Positions 1 to 9,400 of a stretch of DNA of 64,000 nucleotides are shown in pieces (position 1 is the first letter of the stretch; each line of letters starts with the position of its first letter). The DNA is from Bifidobacteriaceae bacterium (GTDB taxonomy: Bacteria > Actinomycetota > Actinomycetes > Actinomycetales > WQXJ01): the NCBI GenBank assembly GCA_031281585.1, contig JAITFE010000086.1:28830-92829 (forward strand), given 5' to 3'. A program made the position numbers and the translations under genes. Under the pieces are notes generated by a model, which did no database searches, was not told where the DNA came from, and saw only the letters and a program-made list of their open reading frames with translations.

Positions 1-1
1 G

Positions 2-2554
2 TCGAGGCGGATGATCATCAAACTGCGGGAGCAGGCCGCGCTGGCCACCCGCCCCGACAAGCAGATCAGATCGCTGGCCGACCTGACCGCCGAATGGCGG
101 CAGAGGGCTGCCGCCCTGATCGGCGGGGACGCCACCGAATGGGCGCGGCAGGTCGTCGAGGACGGCGAGGCGGTGGTCCTGCGGGCCGACGACGTCCCGC
201 TCGACGTGGTCGCACACCTCGGCGAGTCGGTCGTGCAGGTCGTCGGTGAGAAGCGGTCGACGTGGCGGCGGTGGAACCTCCACGCGGAGGCGTCTCGGCA
301 GACGATGGGCTGGCGGTTCGCCACGGCCCAGGACCGGGAGGCGGTGGTAGCGCTGATCGTGGACGCCGCCGAAGACCGGTCGCTGCGGCTCACCCCAGCC
401 GAACTGTCCGCGCCCGCCGAGTTCCAACGCCCGGACGGGTCGAGCCGGTTCCGGCCCAAGCACATGACCCTCTACTCCTCGCAGGCACTGCTCGACGCCG
501 AGGACCGCCTGCTCGACCTGGGCCGCACGCTCACCGCGCCGACCGTGGCGCCGGACACGGTCGCCGGCCTGGTGGACACCCCGGACGGGCGGGGCCGTCT
601 GCTCGGCCCGGACCAGGCGGCGGCGCTCACCTCGATAGCTACGTCGGGCCGGGTCGTGGATGTGCTGGTCGGCCCCGCCGGGGCGGGCAAGACGACAGCC
701 CTGTCACGGCTGCGGGCCGCGTGGGAGGCCGAGCACGGCGGCGGCTCCGTGGTCGGCCTAGCCCCGTCGGCGACCGCCGCCGCCGTGCTGGCCGAAGACC
801 TCGGCATCGCCTGCGAGAACACCGCCCGCTGGCTCGCCGAACACGACCACCTCGGACGCGACTTCCAACCGGGGCAACTGGTCATCTGCGACGAGGCCAG
901 CCTGGCAGGCACGTTCACCCTCGACCGGATCACCGCCCTGGCCGCCCAGGCCGGAGCGAAAGTGCTGCTGGTCGGCGACTACGCGCAACTGCAGGCCGTG
1001 GACGCGGGCGGCGCGTTCACCATGCTCGTCGCCGACCGGCACGACGCCCCCGAGCTGACCGACATCCACCGGTTCCGCTCCGAGTGGGAGAAACCAGCCT
1101 CCCTCGGTCTGCGCCACGGACGCGCCAACGTCATCGACGCCTACCTCCAGCACGGGCGCGTCACAGAAGGCGACCATGATGACGTCACCGAGGCCGCCTA
1201 CCTCGCCTGGCGCGACGACGCCCGAGAAGGGCTCGCCGCGCTTCTGGTGGCCGACTCCCACGAGACTGTTCGTGAGATGAACCAGCGCGCCCGCCACGAG
1301 CGCATTCTCGCCGGACTGGTCGACCCCGACGAGCACGTCACGCTCCACGACGGCTCCCTGACATCAGCGGGCGACGTCGTGATCACCCGCCGCAACGACC
1401 GCCATCTTGTCGCCGGGAAGACCGGGTGGGTGAGGAACGGGGACCGCTGGACGGTCGTGAAGACCCACAGCGACGGGGCGGTCACCCTGCGCCGCGCAGG
1501 CAGGCTCAACCAGGCCACCGTGATCCTGCCCGCCGCCTACGCCGCCGAGCACCTCGACCTGGGTTACGCGGTGACCGCGCACCGCGCCCAAGGCGTCACC
1601 GTCGACCGCTGCCACACTGTCGTCACACCGTCCACGACCAGGGAGAACTTGTACGTGGCGATGACCCGTGGCCGCTACGCCAATCTCGCCTACGTCGCCG
1701 TCGACAAGCCCGACCAGACCCACGATCTGCCGCACCCGTCCGACAACCCAGACGCCGACGCCCGCGCCGTCCTGTGCGGAGTGCTGCGGAACTCCGGCGC
1801 GGAACTCTCGGCCCACCAGGCCATCGCCGCCGAAGCCGAGGAATGGGGCAACGCTACCCAGATCTGCGCCGAATACGAGACACTGCTGGCCGCAGCCGAA
1901 CGCGACCGGTGGGCGGCCCTCGTGGCCGACTGCGGCCTCGACCAGACGCAGGTCGAGCAGGTGCTCGCCTCCGAGGCGTTCGGCGCGCTGTGCGCCGAAC
2001 TGGGCCGCGCCGAGGCAAACGGCCTCGACCCCGACACGGCCCTCCCGAAATTGGTCGCCGCCCGATCCATGGCCGGGGCCAGCGACATCGCCTCCGTCCT
2101 CCACGAGCGCTTCACCCGCCACAGCGAGCACGCGCAGGCCGACCGGCGCCTCCGACCGCGGCCTCAGCAGTGGGTCTTTGGCCTCATCCGCAAGCCGACC
2201 GCGAGCATCTCGCCTGTGTTCACCCAGGCACTTGTCGAACGTGAGGCCGCTCTTCGAAACCGGGCTTCCGAGGTGGTACGGCGGGCAATTCAGACAGGCG
2301 AGGCTTGGGCGATGGGTCTTGGTTCCCAACCGACCGATCCGCTCGGCGCGCGGCGATGGGCGGAAACCGCCTTGGCCGTTGCCGCTTATCGCGACCGTTA
2401 CCAGGTTGAAGGATCTGACGCGCTAGGGTCGCCGTCTACCGCCAGGCAGGCCGAGGACGCCGCGCGGGTTCGGGCGACGGCAGGTCGACACACCCCGCCT
2501 CCACGAACACCTCATGGGAATCCGGTCTCGACGATGGAGCAGCTGAGCCTCTGA
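2..2554 (+). CDS. MobF/TraA-type conjugative relaxase, C-terminal helicase part (5' end outside window)
   Basis: The open frame runs from the window edge; the first Met is at 11, but no stop precedes it, so the N-terminal relaxase domain probably lies upstream. Counting from that Met, a Walker A motif GPAGAGKTT is near residue 220, a Walker B VICDEAS near 292, then GDYAQLQAVDAGGAF, AVTAHRAQGVTVD near 520 and a motif-VI-like VAMTRGRY near 550. This is the RecD-like superfamily-1 helicase order of TrwC/TraA relaxases, which nick at oriT and unwind the transferred strand. The helicase motifs are intact. The C-terminal 250 residues are less typical. The gene marks the left part of the window as a conjugative or mobilizable element. 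Confidence 0.85.
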   Translation, partial: SRRMIIKLREQAALATRPDKQIRSLADLTAEWRQRAAALIGGDATEWARQVVEDGEAVVLRADDVPLDVVAHLGESVVQVVGEKRSTWRRWNLHAEASRQTMGWRFATAQDREAVVALIVDAAEDRSLRLTPAELSAPAEFQRPDGSSRFRPKHMTLYSSQALLDAEDRLLDLGRTLTAPTVAPDTVAGLVDTPDGRGRLLGPDQAAALTSIATSGRVVDVLVGPAGAGKTTALSRLRAAWEAEHGGGSVVGLAPSATAAAVLAEDLGIACENTARWLAEHDHLGRDFQPGQLVICDEASLAGTFTLDRITALAAQAGAKVLLVGDYAQLQAVDAGGAFTMLVADRHDAPELTDIHRFRSEWEKPASLGLRHGRANVIDAYLQHGRVTEGDHDDVTEAAYLAWRDDAREGLAALLVADSHETVREMNQRARHERILAGLVDPDEHVTLHDGSLTSAGDVVITRRNDRHLVAGKTGWVRNGDRWTVVKTHSDGAVTLRRAGRLNQATVILPAAYAAEHLDLGYAVTAHRAQGVTVDRCHTVVTPSTTRENLYVAMTRGRYANLAYVAVDKPDQTHDLPHPSDNPDADARAVLCGVLRNSGAELSAHQAIAAEAEEWGNATQICAEYETLLAAAERDRWAALVADCGLDQTQVEQVLASEAFGALCAELGRAEANGLDPDTALPKLVAARSMAGASDIASVLHERFTRHSEHAQADRRLRPRPQQWVFGLIRKPTASISPVFTQALVEREAALRNRASEVVRRAIQTGEAWAMGLGSQPTDPLGARRWAETALAVAAYRDRYQVEGSDALGSPSTARQAEDAARVRATAGRHTPPPRTPHGNPVSTMEQLSL

Positions 2555-2591
2555 ACCGCTGTCCTCGCGAAGGGTTGCCCCCACCAACTGG

Positions 2592-2618
2592 TTAGCACTC
2601 TCGTTGCGCGAGTGCTAA
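2592..2618. promoter_or_regulatory. Perfect CIRCE element (HrcA operator)
   Basis: The sequence is TTAGCACTC, nine bases (TCGTTGCGC), then GAGTGCTAA: an exact 9-9-9 match to the consensus CIRCE inverted repeat bound by the heat-shock repressor HrcA. It sits 22 bp before the capV start codon and overlaps the likely -35 region. CIRCE normally precedes groE and dnaK operons. HrcA control of this CBASS operon is an inference; hrcA itself is not in the window. Confidence 0.9.
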
Positions 2619-2633
2619 CGCGGGCTCTACACT
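2604..2633 (+). promoter_or_regulatory. Likely sigma-A type promoter of the CBASS operon
   Basis: TTGCGC (2604-2609) and TACACT (2628-2633) are separated by 18 bp. The -35 hexamer lies in the CIRCE spacer, so a bound repressor would block polymerase. Transcription would start about 2640, which is the ATG of capV, so the mRNA may be leaderless; no Shine-Dalgarno sequence is visible before that ATG. Confidence 0.55.
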
Positions 2634-2639
2634 AATGAC

Positions 2640-3737
2640 ATGGATGTGGTTTCCGGAGCGAGGCCCGAAGACGGGACCGAAGTGGACCTGGTCGACGCCC
2701 GCCGGGCCGCGGTCTCCGGAACTGCGTCGACTGATCCATTCGCCCCTTTCTTCATCGACCCGCCAAAGCGTTTCCAGGTGCTCGCGCTGGACGGCGGCGG
2801 GGCAAGAGGCCTCTTCGCGGCCCACATTCTCGCTCGCCTCGAGTCCGACCTGGGTGTGAGAATCACCGACTCATTCGACTTGATCGCCGGCACATCAACA
2901 GGCGGGATCATCGCGCTTGCCCTCGGCGCGGGATTGCGCCCAGCCGAGATCGTCGCCCACTATGACCGACTCGTCGACGCTGTGTTCCCGTCCCGGCGTC
3001 GCCGATTCAGGCCGCTGCAACTGGTCAGGCCTTTGTACAGCGCGGACGCGCTCCGTTCGGCGTTGACAGACGTGGTCGGAGACAATCGACTGGGCGACAG
3101 CCTGAAGCCGCTGATCATTCCGACCTGGGACGTCGAACTCGGGCAGGTCCACATCTTCAAGACTCCGCACCATCCCAGATTCACCAGGGACTGGCGGATC
3201 AGCATGACCGATGTGGCTGTAGCCACGTCGGCCGCGCCGACGTACTTCCCTGCCGCTCGGGTGGACGGCTGCCGACTCGTGGACGGTGGCGTCTGGGCGA
3301 ACGACCCGTCCGTCGTCGCCGTCACCGAGGCGGTCAGCGTGTTCGGCGTCCCTCTGGGAGCGGTCAGGGTCCTCAGTGTTGGCACCATCGGCGAGGGCCA
3401 AGACCACCCGAAGGCGCTCGACAACGGTGGGCTCGCGCAATGGTCGACGCGACTGGTGCCGACCTTCATGGGCGCGACCAGTCGCGCTGGGCAAGGCATC
3501 ATCCAGCATCTTGTCGGCAGGAGCAACTACCTGCGCATCAACGCGACCATCAAGAAATCAGCCAGGTTCTCCCTCGACGCCGTGAACCGGGACGACGTCG
3601 AAGGTCTCGCCTCAAGCGTCAGCCGCGTCCACGGCCCCGACTACACGACCATGTTCGACGGCCACCGCGCCTACGACTACGAGCCGCTGCACGCCACTGG
3701 CGAGCCAACCCGCGAGGGGGAACATGCAACTCTCTGA
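2640..3737 (+). CDS. capV: CBASS effector, patatin-like phospholipase (CapV-like)
   Basis: This 365-residue protein has the patatin hydrolase signatures: oxyanion loop DGGGARG (residues 51-57), nucleophile elbow GTSTGG (84-89, Ser86) and catalytic DGG (215-217, Asp215). CapV proteins are activated by the cyclic nucleotide made by the neighbouring CD-NTase and degrade inner-membrane phospholipids to abort infection. The first 40 residues are extra and not patatin-like, but no better start with a ribosome site is seen. The ATG at 2640 probably begins a leaderless message. The stop overlaps the CD-NTase start by 14 bp, so the two are translationally coupled. Confidence 0.88.
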   Translation: MDVVSGARPEDGTEVDLVDARRAAVSGTASTDPFAPFFIDPPKRFQVLALDGGGARGLFAAHILARLESDLGVRITDSFDLIAGTSTGGIIALALGAGLRPAEIVAHYDRLVDAVFPSRRRRFRPLQLVRPLYSADALRSALTDVVGDNRLGDSLKPLIIPTWDVELGQVHIFKTPHHPRFTRDWRISMTDVAVATSAAPTYFPAARVDGCRLVDGGVWANDPSVVAVTEAVSVFGVPLGAVRVLSVGTIGEGQDHPKALDNGGLAQWSTRLVPTFMGATSRAGQGIIQHLVGRSNYLRINATIKKSARFSLDAVNRDDVEGLASSVSRVHGPDYTTMFDGHRAYDYEPLHATGEPTREGEHATL

Positions 3738-4710
3738 CCATTTCGATGTGCTGCTCAAGGACACCGTCAACCTCAGCCGAGCAAAGCTCGACCTGTTGCA
3801 GATCAGGGCCGACGCGGTCTCAAGCGCGCTGATGGCCGACACTGAGATCGGCGATCTCATCTCTGGCTTCACCCCGCAGGGTTCCTGGGCTCACCGCACG
3901 ATCATCAACCCCCAGAACGGCAAGGAGTTCGACGCCGACATCCTCCTTGACATGGACGAGGTCGACGGGTGGGAAGCCAAGGATTACATCGAGCAGGTCT
4001 ACCGCGCGCTGGGCCGCCACGGCACATACTCGGCCATGCCGCACACGAGGAAGTGCCGTTGCGTGCGGTTAACGTACGCCAACTCCATGCACATCGACAT
4101 CGTCCCTCACCTCCATCTCGCCGACGGGCGCGAAGTCATCGTCAACCGGGACCTCAACGAGTGGGAGACGACCAACCCGACAGGTTTCACTGATTGGATG
4201 AGGGCGAAGGACTCTGTCACCGACGGCAACCTGCGCAAAGTCATCCGTCTCGTCAAATACTTGAGGGATCACAAGAATTCTTTCACTGGCACTCCATCGA
4301 TCATCATCACTACCTTGCTCGGCGACCGGGTCGACGAGATCAGCAAATTGGTCCGGCCTGACTACTACGGGAACGTGCCCAAGGCGCTGCTCCACCTCAT
4401 ATCCGACCTCGATGCTTGGCTCCAGCAGCAGTGGACTAAGCCATCGGTGGCTGACCCCTCCAGTCCAGGCACCACATTCGACCACCGCTGGGAAGACGCA
4501 AGCTACGAGTACTTCCGCAACCGGGTTCACGCGCACGCCGCCGAGATCGCGGCGGCTTACAGCGAGCCAGACAAGGCCAAGAGCGTCGAGCTGTGGCAAG
4601 GCATCTTCGGGTCGGGGTTCGCCGCACCGGCAACGACGGGTGATGCCGCCGCGTTCGGAACTTCTCAGGGGGCGGCCTCCACGATTCGGAGGCCAGGCCG
4701 GGCTGGATGA
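3724..4710 (+). CDS. cdnA: CBASS cyclic oligonucleotide synthase (CD-NTase)
   Basis: A 328-residue CD-NTase. It shows the nucleotidyltransferase G-S motif PQGSW (52-55), metal-binding acids EFDADI (Asp70, Asp72) and a third Asp in HIDIVP (Asp125). It is expected to make a cyclic di- or trinucleotide on phage infection; the product cannot be read from sequence. A strong GAGGGGG ribosome site lies 3 bases before the ATG, inside the end of capV. The protein ends in ...RPGRAG. A C-terminal glycine is what Cap2-type E1/E2 enzymes are known to conjugate, so this synthase may be primed by Cap2. The stop shares ATGA with cap2. The symbol names the family only, not a clade assignment. Confidence 0.88.
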   Translation: MQLSDHFDVLLKDTVNLSRAKLDLLQIRADAVSSALMADTEIGDLISGFTPQGSWAHRTIINPQNGKEFDADILLDMDEVDGWEAKDYIEQVYRALGRHGTYSAMPHTRKCRCVRLTYANSMHIDIVPHLHLADGREVIVNRDLNEWETTNPTGFTDWMRAKDSVTDGNLRKVIRLVKYLRDHKNSFTGTPSIIITTLLGDRVDEISKLVRPDYYGNVPKALLHLISDLDAWLQQQWTKPSVADPSSPGTTFDHRWEDASYEYFRNRVHAHAAEIAAAYSEPDKAKSVELWQGIFGSGFAAPATTGDAAAFGTSQGAASTIRRPGRAG

Positions 4711-6479
4711 CCAAGAAGCGCGTGCGTCCCCGGTACTCACTGTGGCAGACAGAACTGCTGGCGCAACTGCGCCGCCGCGCAGACGAGCAGCCCGACATGT
4801 TGACGCTCGCAACCAACCCCAGACGTGAAGACAATAAAGCTGTCACTGTCGGCATCGCCTTGAACACGGGAAGCATCGCCGTCGTGCCCGGTGGGCTCCC
4901 ACTCCAGGAGCGGGAGGAGTTCTTACTCTGTCTACCCGAATCGCCCCGACTCCCTCCAGGGGTCTTCGTCCAGCACGACCGCTTCCTCGGCTTCCCGCAC
5001 GTAATGCTCGGGCGTGTGCTGTGCGTCTACCTCGACCCATACCGGGAATGGGACCCAGCGGGCGGCGCGACGGCGCTCCTCAACCGCCTCTACCAGTGGC
5101 TGGCAGACGCCGCCGGGGCACAGTTCGACGCCGCAACCGCGCTTTACCACGCGGTAGGAGGCGTTCTGCACAGGACGGAGGGAACACCCACCCTAGTGGT
5201 GCGAGACATCCCATCGAGGCTCGCCACCGCCAGACTGGCCCACCGCTCTCCGACAAGACTGGACGTTGTCTTCGGCCCCGAGGCTGCAGGCGACCGCGCC
5301 CCGCTGTTTTTCACCAGCCACCACCTGCCTCTCGGCGCTACCAACACCCTTGACCTGCTGCTGGCCGTTCTCGGGCACGAAGCCCAGGGCTTCCTGACGA
5401 CGCTGAGTGCCAGCGCCGTTCGCAACCCCGAGGGAACGCCCCAGTACTACCTCCTGGCCATCCCCCACCCCGCCGGAGGACCACACCATCTCCTGGGCGG
5501 CAGACTGCCCCCGGCCACAGCAGACGCCCTCAGATCGTTCGGCAGGCGCCACGGGCCAGCCGCCATCCAACCGTCGATGATCCGCCAAGACACCAAGATC
5601 GAGTGGTGCAACATGTCAGACGAACGAGCAGAGAACACGACCCGGCGGGACGCCACCCGACCCGTCAACGGACTACTCGACAAGACCGCCTACATCTGGG
5701 GATGTGGCGGTCTCGGCTCATGGATGGCAGAGTTCATGGTCCGAGCAGGCATCTCGAAGATCACACTGTGCGACCCCGGCACCATCATCGGCGGTCTGCT
5801 AGTCCGCCAGAACTACACTGAGGCCGACATCGGCAAAGACAAGGCAACGGCCCTCGCTGACAGGCTGCGCGCTCTGAGCGACGCCGTCGACGTGACGGTC
5901 GACAGCGGCATGGGGCCGGCCAACGTTGCCGACATGCTGGCCGCAGACATCATCGTGGACGCCACCGTAAGCCTGTCCGTGCAGCGCGATCTTGACGCGC
6001 TCGCTTCCAGCCCGGACAGGAGGGCCGTCATCGCCCAAGTGGCCACAGACGCACGGTCAGCCACTCTGGGCATCCTTCACGTCAGCGCTCCGGGAAACGG
6101 CGGCACGCTGACGAGTCTGGATGAGAGCGCTGGCGCCGCCGTCATGGCCGACGGATCGCTGGAGTTGTACCACTGCCTCTGGAACTCGGACCATGCCGAC
6201 GAACTGACCCCAACACGAGGATGCTCGGCCCCGACCTTCCACGGCTCGGCGGCAGACGTGGCAGTCGTGGCCGGAACACTGACATCGCTGATCGGCTCGC
6301 ATCTTCGAGGCACGGCAGTGTCCGGAACTCACCTGGTGGCCTCACCCACAGCGGCCGCAGGCCCACGACACCACTTCTTGCCTCACGACAGCAGCGACCA
6401 ACGACAAAGTGGCCTGCCGCGAAGCGGCAGGCCACTCGCCGGGGAGCGAGCTACTGCCGGTCAGCCCTCCGGCTCTTGA
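4707..6479 (+). CDS. cap2: CBASS E1/E2 fusion protein Cap2
   Basis: At 590 residues it is close to the usual Cap2 length. The N-terminal E2-like part has the predicted catalytic Cys106 in GRVLCVYLD, followed by a conserved Trp region. A linker domain follows. The C-terminal ThiF-like E1 part has the ATP-binding GCGGLGS (332-338), the R/N/D/K region VRQNYTEADIGKDKA (367-380) and the E1 catalytic Cys506 in RGCSAPTF. Cap2 attaches the C terminus of the CD-NTase to a target and raises synthase activity. Usually a JAB protease (Cap3) follows; here the next gene is convergent and unrelated. The last ~28 residues are low-complexity and read through the terminator hairpin, so the native end may once have been nearer residue 562. 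Confidence 0.87.
   Translation: MTKKRVRPRYSLWQTELLAQLRRRADEQPDMLTLATNPRREDNKAVTVGIALNTGSIAVVPGGLPLQEREEFLLCLPESPRLPPGVFVQHDRFLGFPHVMLGRVLCVYLDPYREWDPAGGATALLNRLYQWLADAAGAQFDAATALYHAVGGVLHRTEGTPTLVVRDIPSRLATARLAHRSPTRLDVVFGPEAAGDRAPLFFTSHHLPLGATNTLDLLLAVLGHEAQGFLTTLSASAVRNPEGTPQYYLLAIPHPAGGPHHLLGGRLPPATADALRSFGRRHGPAAIQPSMIRQDTKIEWCNMSDERAENTTRRDATRPVNGLLDKTAYIWGCGGLGSWMAEFMVRAGISKITLCDPGTIIGGLLVRQNYTEADIGKDKATALADRLRALSDAVDVTVDSGMGPANVADMLAADIIVDATVSLSVQRDLDALASSPDRRAVIAQVATDARSATLGILHVSAPGNGGTLTSLDESAGAAVMADGSLELYHCLWNSDHADELTPTRGCSAPTFHGSAADVAVVAGTLTSLIGSHLRGTAVSGTHLVASPTAAAGPRHHFLPHDSSDQRQSGLPRSGRPLAGERATAGQPSGS
6408..6436. terminator. Bidirectional terminator hairpin between cap2 and the surface-protein gene
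   Basis: A perfect 13-bp stem, AGTGGCCTGCCGC / GCGGCAGGCCACT, closes a GAA loop. On the minus strand it is followed by TTTGTCGT, so it best serves the convergent LPMTG gene. On the plus strand it lies within the last codons of cap2. Confidence 0.75.
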
Positions 6480-9400
6480 GCTTCGCGCCTACCAACAGAG
6501 CCGCGCCGAGCACCAAGGCGACGCTTCCGATTGCGATCCAGGGGCCGGTGTTCGCGCCGGTCATAGGGAGCGCCTTCCCGCCGGTCTCGGCAGACGGGCC
6601 GGGTTTGGGCGGCTGGTGCCACATGGTCCGCTCGCTGACCGTCCCGAAACGGCCCTGGGCGAGGACTGCCCGGTCGGGACTGTCACTGTCGGGCGACCAG
6701 GCGATCTCCTTGATCCAGGTGCAACCTTCCTGGTCGGAGGTGAACTCCGGCGACAGGAACTTGGCCGTCTCCCCGGCGCCCAGCTCTTTGTCGAGTTCGG
6801 TGGCGCCGATCTTGACCGTGCCGTCCATTTCGTCTGGGTCCGGCGCCTCGCATCTCAACTCGTCTTGGGCCGCGCCGGGGTTGATGTAATCGGTGCGCTG
6901 GTACCAGAACTCGACCTGGGTTCCCTTCGGGAACGGGCCGGTGAGTAGGGCTTCATCGGTGATCGTGTCCCCGACCTGGGCGTGCTCGGGGGCCGTGGTC
7001 GTGATCTGCGGCTCGGCTTCCTCCGGTGGTGGCGGCAGCAGGATGGCGGTCTCGTTGACGAGGCCGCATGCCCCACGCCGGATCACCTTTCCGTCGGCGT
7101 CGGCGACGGTCTCGACCAGGGACAGCAGGCCGGGCTTGTCGGGCATGGTGAACTCGGGCGAGGCGTAGACGCCCTCCCCGCTGATCGGCGCGAGCCGGCC
7201 GCTGCTGGCGAGCAGTGTTTCCGGGGTGCATCGCGCGCCTTGGTAGGCCGCCTCTCCGGACGGTTGGGCCACGATGCCGGGCGCCTGCCCGTCGTCGAAC
7301 GGCTGCCAGTAGACGTCCCAGACGACTGTCCACCCGGTGGTGTCGGCGGGTCGCCCGTCGGTGGGGTACCAGGCGTGGAGCAGGTCAGTGATCTTGGTCC
7401 CGGCTTCGACCTGGAGGGCTTCGGTGCGCGCCTGGGCAGTGGCGACGCTGGCTCCCTTGCGTGTGGCTTCGGTGACGGTCTGGGTGATGAACTGGGGCTG
7501 TTCGTGGACCAGGGTGATGGTCTCCGATTTCTCTCCGCAGACCGACCGGTACGGTTCGGTGCGGGCGTCGCCGGGGTAGGACACGACGAACGTGTATGTG
7601 GCGTCGCCGCCCTCGGCTTTGAACTTGGAGCCGGACACCATCTGGCGGGCGGCCCAGGTGTTCCACGCCGGGGTCTTTTCGTTGACCGCGATCAGCCTGG
7701 CCGCTGGGTTGTCGACGGTGCAGGACTCCGGTGTGACGTCGCCTTCGATCCGCCACAGTTCGACGGTGACGGTCTTCGCGTCGGCCTCCCAGGGGCCGTA
7801 GCCGCCCCAGGCGGTGTGGCCGACCGCGCCGTGCAGATCAGAGTCTTCGGGGCCGTCGGGCCAGTCGGTCTGCCAGACCTCGTCGGTGAAAAACACCTCC
7901 TCGGTGCCGTCGTTGGTGGCCGACCATTGGCTGGCCGACGTGTGGACGACCGGGGTGCGGCGGATGATGACAGTCTCCTCGGGCAGCCACAGCGGCGTCG
8001 TGGCGTCCTTGGCCAGGTAGTCCTTGGTCGCCTCGGGCTGCCGGTCTCGTTTGATGTCGTAGACGAACCCGTAGGCCCCATACTCGCCGTAGTCGACGGT
8101 GTGGCAGACGGTCTGGGCGTGGTCTTGGCCGGCGGCGGTGAAGGTGAGCTGGTACTCGTCGACGACTGGGATGCCGGGGTCGATGCTGGTGGTCTGGGCG
8201 GCGGGCACCGCCGAGTGGTACAGCTTCCCGTCCGCGAGCACTTCGACCGGCCTGTCGGTGCCCCACTGGTTGAGCCACAAGTCGCCGGGGCTGGTGTGCT
8301 CGACCCACACGCTGTCGCAGACCTCGACGGCGCCGTCGCCCTTCGGCTCGGCCACGGTCTCGTGTTCGGTCTGGGACTTGATGACCAGGTCCATCTGGGT
8401 GACGTGGGTTTCGCCTGGTTGGCCGAACTTGTCGGACGGGTCGTTGTCGAACAGGACTTTCACGTCGTCGGCCTGTTGGCTGCGGTCGATCCGCCACACC
8501 CAGGTGCCGTACTGCGAGGTGGGGACGGTGAACCCGGCTGGGGCGTCCACGGTGACCGGGTCGCGTCCCGTGGTGGGCAGGGTCACGTCGACCGTGGCGG
8601 TGCCGAGCGGTTTCGCGTCTGCCGGTGGCTGGTCGGCGATGACGAACGAGGACGCCGATCCGGCGTAGTACGTGCCGGCCGCTTTGACGACGGCGGGGTT
8701 CCCGTCAGTCTTGCTGATCCACTGGTCTGTCGGGTTGGGCAGAGACACTGTGATCGTGTCGTCGGGGGCTTGGCCTTTGGCCCGGTATTGGTCGGGCAGA
8801 GCGGAGGAGACGGCGAGGGTCATGGGGATGGTGTACCGCTCGGTCGCTGCGAAGTAGTCGTCGCAGGTGGCCGCGCCCTTGGGCAGGTATTTCGCGTTGC
8901 CGCCCTGGTAGGCCGGGTCGAGGCACCAGCGCATCGCGTAGTGCCCGGAACCCGTGTCGGGCAGGGTCGTGGTCACGGTGGCCCACACGTCCGGGCCGGT
9001 CAGCGTGACCAGGGTCGGCTCAGCAGACACCACCACAGCCCCGGCGGGCAGCGTCTTCGACGCCGCGGGCGGCGTGGACGCCTTGACGACCTGGCCGGAG
9101 GCGACCTGCGGATGGTAGGTCTTCGGTTTGGTCTGGATCGCGTCGGCCCATTCCTTGACCGGCCACTGGGTGCCGTCGACAGCGGTGGCCTTGACCTTGT
9201 CCTGCACCGTCGTGGCGTTCCGGTCGAGGACCTTGGTCGGGGTCTCGGTGGTGATCTTGGGCTGCCATTTCGTCTGGGTGGCTTTCCCTGTGACCTTCGC
9301 CTCCAGGGACTGTGTCAGGCCGGTGACGATCCGTTGGGTCGACCCCTGCTGGTAGAACAGGTAGCACGGCTGCGGCACCCCGGCCACGGTCATGGTCACA

